From positions 558,001-622,000 of the forward strand of contig WHVY01000008.1 in assembly GCA_022266195.1 (NCBI GenBank): a stretch of DNA of 64,000 nt. The letters are read 5' to 3'. Each line of letters opens with the position of its first letter. Positions within the stretch are counted from its first letter, which is position 1. The notes under the pieces were generated by a model, which saw only the letters and a program-made list of their open reading frames with translations, was not told where the DNA came from and did no database searches. The position numbers were made by a program, and so were the translations under genes. Below, in pieces: positions 54,681 through 64,000 of this stretch. The DNA comes from Tetranychus cinnabarinus. Lineage: Eukaryota > Arthropoda > Arachnida > Trombidiformes > Tetranychidae.

Positions 54681-56687
54681 TTATAATTTTTCATTCTGTA
54701 AAAGACAATATGATGATACAAAACGTGAAACTTCAGATGCAATTAACGTTTTACAAGCTCTATTATGTATAGTTCCAACTGTCGTAGGTTCTTTGTTCTC
54801 CAGAGTAAATTTACAATAATCCAACCATATTTGATGATCATTTTCTCCGAAATAACTAATTAAATCTTCATAAATATTAACAATTCTTTTATAATCGATT
54901 GGATTTTGATTTCTTTCAATTTGAATCATCTCTTTGAAAAAAGATGCAACCGCAGGAGGATGATGTTTATATTTATCGTAATAATTTCGAGCTACTTCTA
55001 ACCCATTCTTTTTGAGTTCAATCGATTTTCTCAATAATTCAGGTTTCAGCAATGAAGAAATTTTACGTTGAGTCACTAAACAACTGCCTCCTCCAAGTAA
55101 TTCGGAAAAATATTTCTCAATTCTTTTGATGACTTCAGTAGGGTGTAAGTGTTTAGATGACCATTCAATGAAGAGATTCCAGACATCGTCAATAGTTTTC
55201 TTTTTCATATTTCGGATTATCAATCCAGATTGTTCTATCTTTTCTTCATCTTCGTCTTCATCCTGGTCGAGCTTGTAATCAATGCTTTTGAAAGCTAGAG
55301 GAAAAAGATGTTTTACATCCTCCTTTGAAGTAACCCTTGTAGCAAGAACTTTCAAACGCAAGTACCAAATATCCGCGTATTTTGACCACTTTTCACATCC
55401 TTTGGCCATAAGATTATCCATTTGTGCAAAATTATCTTTGATTTGCAAGACGAGAATCCACTCGAGAAAAGCATGTCTAGACATCAACTCTGATCTCCAG
55501 CATTCATCAAATATCAGCAGTAAGTTGTCTAACAATTTTTCTTGGTCTTCTCCGACAGCAGACTTGGATAACAACCTTAGATTGAAACTTATGAATAAAT
55601 TCCACATTTTAACTGTAGGAACTTTGTCAATACCCTTTCGGTATATATTGACTGCCAATTCAATCCGCTTTTCTTCTGGTGCAAATGATTCTAGATCGTC
55701 TTCAGATAAATTTTTGTAACGATAAGCATAATATTGATCCATTACACAATGAGCTTTGATGTCATATAACTCTTCGGTATCAGGAAAGTTTTCTTCTAAA
55801 ATCTTTATCATCTCTACTTTAACTGGAGTTCGCAAACCAGGTTCAAATTCATCAAGAATATCAAAAAAACCTTTCGCAGCAGCCAATTTTTTGGATAATA
55901 CAGGGATAGCATTCTTAAAAACAATGACTGCTATTTTGCCGCTTACCACTGCATCACTTTCGTCTAAGGTAAAATTAACTGAAAAAGAATAGAGAAAATT
56001 TATAAGCACAAGATATTGATAAAGCATTCATAATTTAATCATACCTTTTGAAATATTCTGGTATTTTTCACTGTCTAAATCTTGTCCCAAAATTTCTTGA
56101 CGTTTGCGAACCATATCGGAATGCAACAACTCAAATCTAAAGTATTCTTCCCAAAGCTTAATTGAATCGGGATTATCTTGTAAGCTAGTTTGCAGCAAGT
56201 TACGAGCAACGTTTGGCATACGCATTTCCTCAAATTGATATTTAGCAGCAGCAATCCAAACTTCCTCTTTGTCAGGATGAACTTGCAACATACGAACATA
56301 AACTTTACTAATGTCCTCTCTGAGACCCATTTTGCGGCAAAAGTTAATCCAAGTGTACCAAAGTTGAAGATCGTATTGGTTAGAATAGACAACTTTTCTG
56401 AACAGTTTTTTAACCAAATTGATGAGCCTTATTTCAATCTCTTTATACTTCAACATATTAATACATTTTACTTTACGTTTTTTCATCAAATCTAACAGGG
56501 TTTGTACATATTGAATATATTTGAGATAGTCATGTTTTGTTTTACTGGGCTTTTGAATTTTGTATTCAAATGATCGTATATCATTAACAATTTTTTTAAC
56601 TTCTTCAGCAGAGAACAATTTCACTTCTCTAACGCTCACAAAAACATCAAGCAACTCTTCAAGATGATATTGAACAACTTCAGCCAT
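54681..56687 (-). CDS. UTP6: UTP6, small-subunit processome HAT-repeat protein, copy 1
   Basis: Exons 56687-56045 and 55978-54681, 646 aa (human 597). Start MAEVVQYHLEELLDVF, the U3-associated N-terminal domain (FEYKIQKPSKTKHDYLKYIQ) and HAT repeats (DLQLWYTWINFCRKMG, EEVWIAAAKYQFEEMRM, DSIKLWEEYFRFELLHSDM, DDVWNLFIEWSSKHLHP, HQIWLDYCKFTLEN) are diagnostic. UTP6 belongs to the UTP-B part of the U3 snoRNA processome for 18S rRNA maturation in the nucleolus. Open throughout. Differs from copy 2 at about 28 residues in exon 1 but hardly at all in the last about 300 codons. Confidence 0.92.
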
Positions 56688-57230
56688 GGTTAAGACAAAC
56701 TGAACAATTCAAAAAATCACAAAATAAAATAAACAAAATACAATAAATTAACACAGCAGATGATCAAAAATAACAAACAAATTGTCTCGTAAAATCATGT
56801 CACATGGACCATGTGAATGGTAGCCAAGCAACTTTGAAAAAAGCAAACCATACTTATAAAGTAGCGTCATCTACCAACTAAAAAAAGCCAAAGTTAACGA
56901 AATGATCAATTAATCAACATTTATAAAACTCAACAAAATAGCTTTGATACTTTTACAAATGATTGAATAGATAACAAGAAAATTAAAAATTGATTTGGTA
57001 AAATAACAAAAGTATCAAAAGTCTAAATAAACGAGAAACCCGTAATGCATAACAATAATCCGAATATTTCTTGTCCACTAACCATTGCATTTACTCGGTC
57101 TATTATTGCCATTTCAAATTGATAGCATCTTCAATGGAATATGCTTAAATATTAATAACAATTATCTCAACAGGTTAATTATTGATTGAATCTGAGATAA
57201 TTAACCAGAGTTAGGACATTCAAACAGCCA

Positions 57231-58928
57231 AAATTTATAAATGTGTTCTGTGTTAATTCATCAAAAAGACAATAATCAAAATAATATAACAGTTCAACCT
57301 TTAATTTACAAAGTCCTTTAGTAATAATATTAATGATAAAAAAATCAAGTAAAAAATCATCCTTTCAATAAAAAAAAGATTACGATAAAAATTTTAGCAG
57401 CAAGATACTTTAAAATCCAATGATTCAGGTAAAAAATTAAAATGTAAACTTCATTAAGTTAGTTTGAAATGTCAATAAATCGTAACTTTAAAGGACCAAC
57501 TGGAACGTTTATGAAACGAGTTTTAGCTCGGAATGGCTCATCATCATCAAATTCAACGCGAAAATTCCTTAAAATTTTGGCAATTAAAATGTAAAGTTCT
57601 AATTCAGATAAACGTCTTCCTATGCACATTCTAGCTCCATAACCGAAAGGAAGCATAGCAAATGGTGACGCTTTTGGCCAGTTTCCTCGTTCCAAAGCTA
57701 ACCACCTTTCAGGAATAAACTCATTAGGTCGAGGAAAGTTTGATTCCTGCATACAGGCCACTTGATTTTGAACAATTATCATGGTTCCAGTTGGTATATG
57801 AAAACCTCTGATTGTCATATCTCGAGTTGTAACTCTTCCAGTTCCAATTGAAAAGGGATTTATTCTCATTGATTCTTTAACACAGACCTTTAAATATTTC
57901 ATTTGCTGAAGACTTTCAACGGAAATAGGTTCTTTGCCATTCGGAAATATTTCAAATAATTCTTTGCGAACTTGATCTTGACATTTCTGGTTACATGAAA
58001 GATGATAGAGAGCAAAAGCGACGACAAAAGAGGTTGTATCGAAAGCAGCCAAGAACAAATCCATTATTATTGTAAAAATATCTTTTTTTTGTAGCTTCGG
58101 GTTGATTAAACAATTGAGACACAATAGATTTGGCTCCATGAATAGAAGTTGAATTGTGATCAATGTTTTCGATGAATTTAGATATTATATCACCCATGAC
58201 ATCCTGTGATTTAACCAACCTTTTATAGTCAGAGGTTGGAAAATATTGCCACAGGTTAGTTGCTGCCAATTCAGTAGCCATAATTGCCTCATGAGTCTCA
58301 TGAATTGCGCCAAATAAAGCTTCACTTTCACTTGTTCCATTGAGATTCAGACATCCAAGTTGTTGACCAACAAATACTCGTCCATTGGTTTCTAGAGCCC
58401 ACCTGTAGAGATGCGGCATTAGATTCTCAACTGAACCGGAGAGACTTCTAATTTCAAGTATATTAGATAATAATTGGTCAGCTGTCAAACTAATTTCAGG
58501 AAAGAATTGATTTATCTGGGATTGATTAAGTAACATCGACTGCACAAGCTTCACATACCGTGTTTGGAGACGTAAACGAGCGTAGTTGATATTATTTTCG
58601 CGCCTTTTCCAGGTGATAAACTGAATAAAAGATTATACGCTTTAACCATTCAAAGGATCATTGAAAACTATACGCAGCTAACAGGAACATTAAGGCAACG
58701 AACTATGAACAATGGCATGAAATGATGATATATTAATCGGAATCATCAGAATACTCACTAACAATCAGTTCCATTTAATAGTATGATTGATGACATTACT
58801 TTTACTAAAGTTTATTTAAAATAATTTACACTAACACTAAAATGGTCAATAAATCGGCTAAATCACAATTTACTTCATATCGATTAAATTGGTCGATACA
58901 TTGATTGGTTTTAAAGATTGTTTGTGAC
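57231..58928 (-). repeat. Inverted partial copy of the CYP302A1 locus
   Basis: Inverse copy of 31961-34330 (coding plus both flanks), shortened by two internal deletions of about 315 and 347 bp. It lies exactly between the two UTP6 units. Confidence 0.85.
57459..58620 (-). pseudogene. CYP302A1: CYP302A1-like P450 pseudogene
   Basis: Near-identical to the gene at 32546-34099: about five amino-acid changes in the shared parts (for example K to N in LNLNGTSE, A to V in KVCVKES). Lesions: the ATG and first about 15 codons are missing through a deletion that joins the upstream flank to SLSPGK-coding sequence near 58620; a second deletion (source bases about 32660-33006) removes the P-G hinge to the C-helix and joins next to GTATGT; the A-run equivalent at about 58083-58090 has eight rather than seven bases, shifting frame after EATK. 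The heme-binding C-terminus (57459-58163) is still open. It cannot make a P450. Confidence 0.93.
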
Positions 58929-59053
58929 TGGTAGTACTCATTGGTTCAATCCAGTACGAAAATGAATATCTTTGCATTCCCATTTGTATTTTTTTGTTAA
59001 CTTAATCAATTTATTTAAATCATTACAACTTTTGTTGCCTGTTTTGTTATGAA

Positions 59054-61055
59054 TTATAATTTTTCATTCTGCAAAAGACAATATGATGATACAAAACGTG
59101 AAACTTCAGATGCAATTAACGTTTTACAAGCTCTATTATGTATAGTTCCAACTGTCGTAGGTTTTTTGTTTTCCAGAGTAAATTTACAATAATCCAACCA
59201 TATTTGATGATCATTTTCTCCGAAATAACTAATTAAATCTTCATAAATATTAACAATTCTTTTATAATCGATTGGATTTTGATTTCTTTCAATTTGAATC
59301 ATCTCTTTGAAAAAAGAAGCAACCGCAGGAGGATGATGTTTATATTTATCGTAATAATTTCGAGCTACTTCTAGCCCATTCTTTTTGAGTTCAATCGATT
59401 TTCTTAATAATTCAGGTTTCAGCAATGAAGAAATTTTACGTTGAGTCACTAAACAACTGCCTCCTCCAAGTAATTCGGAAAAATATTTCTCAATTCTTTT
59501 GATGACTTCAGTAGGGTGTAAGTGTTTAGATGACCATTCGATGAAGAGATTCCAGACATCGTCAATAGTTTTCTTTTTCATATTTCTGATTATCAATCCA
59601 GATTGTTCTATCTTTTCTTCATCTTCGTCTTCATCCTGGTCGAGCTTGTAATCAATGCTTTTGAAAGCTAGAGGAAAAAGATGTTTTACATCCTCCTTGG
59701 AAGTAACCCTTGTAGAGAGAACTTTCAAACGCAAGTACCAAATATCCGCGTACTTTGACCACTTTTCACATCCTTTGGCCATAAGATTATCCATTTGTGC
59801 AAAATTATCTTTGATTTGTAAGGCGAGAATCCACTCGAGAAAAGCATGTCTAGACATCAACTCTGATCTCCAGCATTCATCAAATATCAGCAGTAAGTTG
59901 TCTAACAATTTTTCTTGGTCTTCTCCGACAGCAGACTTGGATAACAACCTTAGATTGAAACTTATGAATAAATTCCACATTTTAACGGTAGGCACTTTGT
60001 CAGTACCCATTCGGTAAATACTAACTGCCACTTCGATCCGCTTTTCTTTTGGTGCAAAAGATTCTAGCTCGTCTTCAGATAAATTTTTGTACCGACAAGC
60101 ATAATATTGATCCATTACACAATGAGCTTTGATGTCATATAACTCTTCAGTATCAGGAAAGTTTTCTTCTAAAATCTTTATCATCTCTACTTTAACTGGA
60201 GTTCGCAAACCAGGTTCTAATTTATCAAGAATATAGAAAAAACCTTTCGCAAGAGCCAATTTTTTGGATAGTACAGGGACAGCATTCTTAAAAACAATGA
60301 CTGCTATTTTGCCACTTACCACTGCATCACTTTCGTCTAGGGTAAAATTAACTGAAAAAGAATAGAGAAAATTTATAAGCACAAGATAATTTCATTCATA
60401 ATTTAATCATACCTTTAGAAATATTCTGGTATTTTTCACTGTCTAAATCTTGTCCCAAGATTTCATGACGTCTCCGAACTATCTCGTAATGCAACAACTC
60501 AAATCTAAAGTATTCTTCCCAAATCTTAATTGAATCGGGATTATCTTGTAAGCCAGTTTGCAGCAAATTACGAGCAACGGTTAGCATACGCATTTCCTCA
60601 GATTGATGTTTAGCAGCAGCAATCCAAGCTTTCTCTTTATCAGGGTGAACTTGTAACATACGAGTATAAACTTTACTGGTGTCCTCTCTGAGACCCATTT
60701 CGCGGCAAAAGTCAATCCAAGTGTTCCAAAGGACAAGATCCTGTTGGTTGGAATAGACAACTTTTCTGAGCAGTTTTTTAACCAAATTGATGAGTCTAAT
60801 TTCAATCTCTTTATACTTCAACATATTGATACATTTTACTTTACGTTTTTTCATCAAAAGTAACAGGCTTTGCACATATTGAATATATTTGAGATAGTCA
60901 TGTTTTGTTTTACTGGGCTTTTGAATTTTGTATTCATATGATCGTATATCATTAACAATGGTTTTAACTTCTACAGCAGAGAATAATTTCACTTCTCTAA
61001 AGCTGACAAAAACATCAAGCAAATCTTCAAGATGATATTGAACAACTTCAGCCAT
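59054..61055 (-). CDS. UTP6: UTP6, copy 2
   Basis: Exons 61055-60413 and 60351-59054, 646 aa, same structure as copy 1. It is open, with MAEVVQYHLEDLLDVF start, HAT repeats (DLVLWNTWIDFCREMG, KAWIAAAKHQSEEMRM) and the same C-terminus. Changes versus copy 1 cluster in exon 1 and the first about 110 codons of exon 2 (for example AYRYKN to ACRYKN, FFDILDEFEP to FFYILDKLEP); only about three changes occur in the remaining about 320 codons. Many exon 1 changes touch polar or aromatic positions of HAT helices, so this copy may be less constrained; which copy is ancestral is unclear. Confidence 0.9.
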
Positions 61056-61755
61056 GGTTAAGACAAACTGAACAATTCAAAAACTCACAAAATAAAATTA
61101 ATAAAATACAATAAATTAACACAGCAGATGATAAAAAATAACAAACAAATTGTCTCGTAAAATCATGTCACATGGACCATGTGAATGGTAGCCAAGCAAC
61201 TTTGAAAAAAGCAAACCAGCAATAAAGTAGCGTCATCTACCAACTAAAAAAAGCTAAAGTTAACGAAATTATCAATTAATTAACATTTATAAAACTCAAC
61301 AAAATAGCTTTGCTACTTTTTTACAAATGATTGCAAAGATAACAATTAAATTAAAAATTGATTTGATAAAATAACGAAAGTAGCAAAATTTTAAATAAAC
61401 GAGAAAACCCGTAATGCATAACAATAATCCGAATATCTGTGCCTAAAGAAAGTAATTTAATGCCTGATGAATAAATTAGCCATTTTAAATTTGATAACTT
61501 TCACTTTTGCAAGGAAGATTGAAACAGCCAAATGTATCTTAAATGACCAAAATTTGATCCAATTTGACCTAGAAAAAGGAAACAAGAAAGAAATTTGCAA
61601 TTTTCACGTTTCTTGTCCACTAACCATTACATTAACTCGGTCTATTATTGCCATTTCAAATTGATAGCATCTTCAATGGAATATGCTTAAATATTAATAA
61701 CAATTATCTCAACAGGTTAAAAATTGATTGAATCTGAAATAGTTAACCAGAGGTT
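61056..61755. repeat. Upstream part of UTP6 duplication unit, copy 2
   Basis: Homologous to 56688-57213 upstream of copy 1. Copy 2 has about 175 extra bases (about 61434-61608) not present in copy 1, either an insertion here or a deletion there. Confidence 0.65.
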
Positions 61756-64000
61756 AAGCAAAGAGAAAAAAACAAGCCAATTATATATACAGCTAAATGC
61801 ATCAAGGCTTTGCCTTTTATTACTTTTTTGGTTCCTAATTTTTTCTTCCACCTCCTCCTCCTCCTCCTCATCATCCCTGTGAATCTGGTGAAAAATATCT
61901 GGGCTCAGTTTAAAAATGAGGTCAAGATCTACAAACACAAGAAAGAGAGATTGAATGCGCGAGTTACAAAGAAAACTAACTGATCCATTCAACATCATCT
62001 TCATCTACTATTCTTATCCTGAAACATCTCTTTTTTACTCATCTTTTCAATCAAATCCTTTTCCCTCATTTAACCCAATTTAATGTGCTGATTAAACTGA
62101 ACAATTATGAAAATAATAAACTATGCAAGATAGAAACAAAGAAATGGAAAGCAAAACTTGCAGGCAAAAAAGTAGCCAAAGCTGAAGGCAACATTTGTTG
62201 AATCGTACATTGGGTTTACGGGTTGAAGCCAAGCAACCTACAACTTTCAACCGAGTCATGCACCTTTCCTAGGTTGCTATTTGTACATCAAGCCAGGTCT
62301 TCACATGTAAAGCAAATAATGAAACAAAATTGACTGGGACAAGTGTTGTTGACGTCATAAGAAGGTTTATAAATGTACTAAAAGATGTAAACGCTGTAAA
62401 AGAGTGAGATGATGATGAAAGTGAGAGTGAAAAATATAATTTTGAAAGATAGACTAGGTAATGGTGTCATCAATACCCTGGGATTGATCGATACAGCTTG
62501 ACCTGAATTCCGGGAAAAATGCAGCTCAACCCCCTGAATCCATTGAGAGTAGAAAAATATTTTTACTCTCAACCCTTGAACATCTCTTTCTTTTACCTCT
62601 TTCTCCTATCATTCCCTTTTCATCTTCACTCTTAGCATCCACCTTTTATCCTTGACTCTTGACATGACGATTTTTCCTTGAGAATTGAGTTTCTCATCAT
62701 ATGAACTGCAACACAAATAGCACATATAAAGAGGGAGTAAAAAAGAGAGCGTAAAAAATGATAACAAAATAAGGTTCAAATTTGTTGCTACTCTTTTTGT
62801 ATCATTTATCCTGAACATTGCTATTCAATTTAACACAAGGACTAACCATGCTAACACCATCAATATCAACATTGTAATCTACTAATAATGTTATTCATTG
62901 TTTACAGAAAAATGAACAAAAAAATGAACAAAATTTGCAATTTTAATTTACAAACTGCCTTGACTTTACTCGATAATTCAAGTTTAGTAACCATTAACTG
63001 ATTTTGTTTTGTTCATTGTTTAATGTCTATTCACTGATGATGCTTGTTTTGCAATTGATTAGCAAGTTGAGGAGCAAATTACAATTCATTTGAATGCAAC
63101 ATTTCAAAGTAAACTTCAATTGTAAACATAAAACTGATTCAATATTAGATGTCAGCATTTTTTACCTCTGGTTTCATTTTCATCATCTTTATCTTGAACA
63201 ATTTCCCTTTCTTCTCACTCATCATCAATACCCTGAAAAACCTTGACCTCAACTCATCCTTCGTCTGGAGGTTATCCAGGGATTCATCAGATTTATCTCA
63301 ACTCTTTCTTTCTCCTGCTATTCTTGCTCCGCATCTTTGTCAACCTACTATTATGATGGTGTAATTGTGATCAAGATGAATCTGCAAATGAACATGCAAA
63401 AATATTGATTGTTAAAAATGAACGCAAAACAAATGGTTGAAACCAATTTTTGTTGTAATTAAAAAAATCTTTTTTTTCTCATTTTATTTTCATTTATATA
63501 TATTTATATTTAGAATCACTTTTGGGTTCAAATTTTGTTTCGTTTTTATATTCATTTTGATTCATATTGATTCATTTACTCTCTCCTTACTCCTTTTCAT
63601 GGTAACTTTAGTGTTGTTGTTGTTGTTGTTTTTTCCGGTGAGAGTTTAAGGTTAGTTGTTGTGGTCATTATCAAGGTTCAGCTGTTGGGTTAAAAGGTTC
63701 AATATTTTGAAACAATAAGAGGAACAGCAAGAAGAGCCAGAAATTAATTGATTGATTAACCTTTTCCTTTCCTTTAACTGTACATGGTTTTATCATGATT
63801 AAGCTGAAATTTGCATTTTCTTTTTTTTATATTATAAACTTGTCAGCTAATTGTTCAAGGATGGATTGCATTATCAATTTAATTCCTATCTCTTCTGTAA
63901 AATGGTAATAATAGTAATTAGAGAGTTGTAAATATTAATAAGATTTTCAATGTTGCGTTATATTTTCAGGTTAAGAGATGTAAGGAGAGGAAAAGGTGAT
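61756..64000. other. Right end, no supported gene
   Basis: AT-rich with short chance frames. Contains a (CCT)n run at about 61850-61870 and a (GTT)n run at about 63613-63630. Could be an intron or promoter of a gene outside the window. Confidence 0.45.

Noticed and set aside
55282..55719. 145-codon frame antisense to UTP6
   Set aside because: Antisense shadow; partly conserved in the second copy only because the UTP6 coding strand is.
63149..63649. Two hydrophobic frames near the right end
   Set aside because: Phe/Leu/Ile-rich chance frames in T-rich DNA with no motif.

Overview
The window is animal nuclear DNA from a compact, AT-rich genome. Genes are close together, most introns are short (roughly 60-200 bases, GT-AG) and several genes are intronless. 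The conserved genes are metazoan, and CYP302A1 (ecdysteroid synthesis) points to an arthropod. Short introns plus an expanded local F-box/LRR family would suit a mite such as a spider mite (Tetranychus-like). That placement is inference, not proof.

Left part (1-22,000) is an accessory, repeat-rich region. It holds a tandem array of one F-box/leucine-rich-repeat family. An intact member has six exons: F-box exon, short linker exon, three middle LRR exons and a nearly invariant last exon. I see one copy cut by the window edge (A), a solo F-box exon fragment, and four longer copies (B-E). B, C, D and E each carry at least one lesion: lost ATG, frameshifts, a broken splice junction or a nonsense codon. 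Upstream blocks carry repeated AACCGGTTA-type boxes. Mobile DNA has invaded the array: a complete 6.8-kb Ty1/copia element with identical-looking LTRs in intron 1 of copy D, a 1.07-kb miniature LTR element (TRIM), two related TA-flanked foldback MITEs and one other TIR element. A small secreted-protein gene near 1,250 shows a probable reading-frame switch in an Asp tract.

Middle part (22,000-54,500) is ordinary housekeeping DNA: an unrecognised five-exon gene, YIPF1/2-like, PRPF18, an intronless hnRNP K-like gene without KH3, CYP302A1-like P450, a Ser-rich unknown gene, a short ORC1, CHORDC1, RNMT, a DMAC1-like gene whose exon may splice into the RNMT leader, TRAM1, WBP2, PPP4R2, a decayed short-chain dehydrogenase and flotillin-1.

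Right part (54,500-64,000) is a recent segmental duplication. Two full-length UTP6 genes lie in tandem on the minus strand, with an inverted, internally deleted pseudogene copy of the CYP302A1 locus between them. UTP6 copies differ much more in their 5' halves than in their 3' halves, as expected after gene conversion. The last 2.9 kb shows no supported gene.

Main points for a second look: the copia element primed by a half initiator-tRNA, the TRIM with hairpin-rich internal repeats, the promoter boxes of the F-box array, the possible DMAC1/RNMT dicistron, the BAH-less ORC1, and the UTP6/CYP302A1 duplication.
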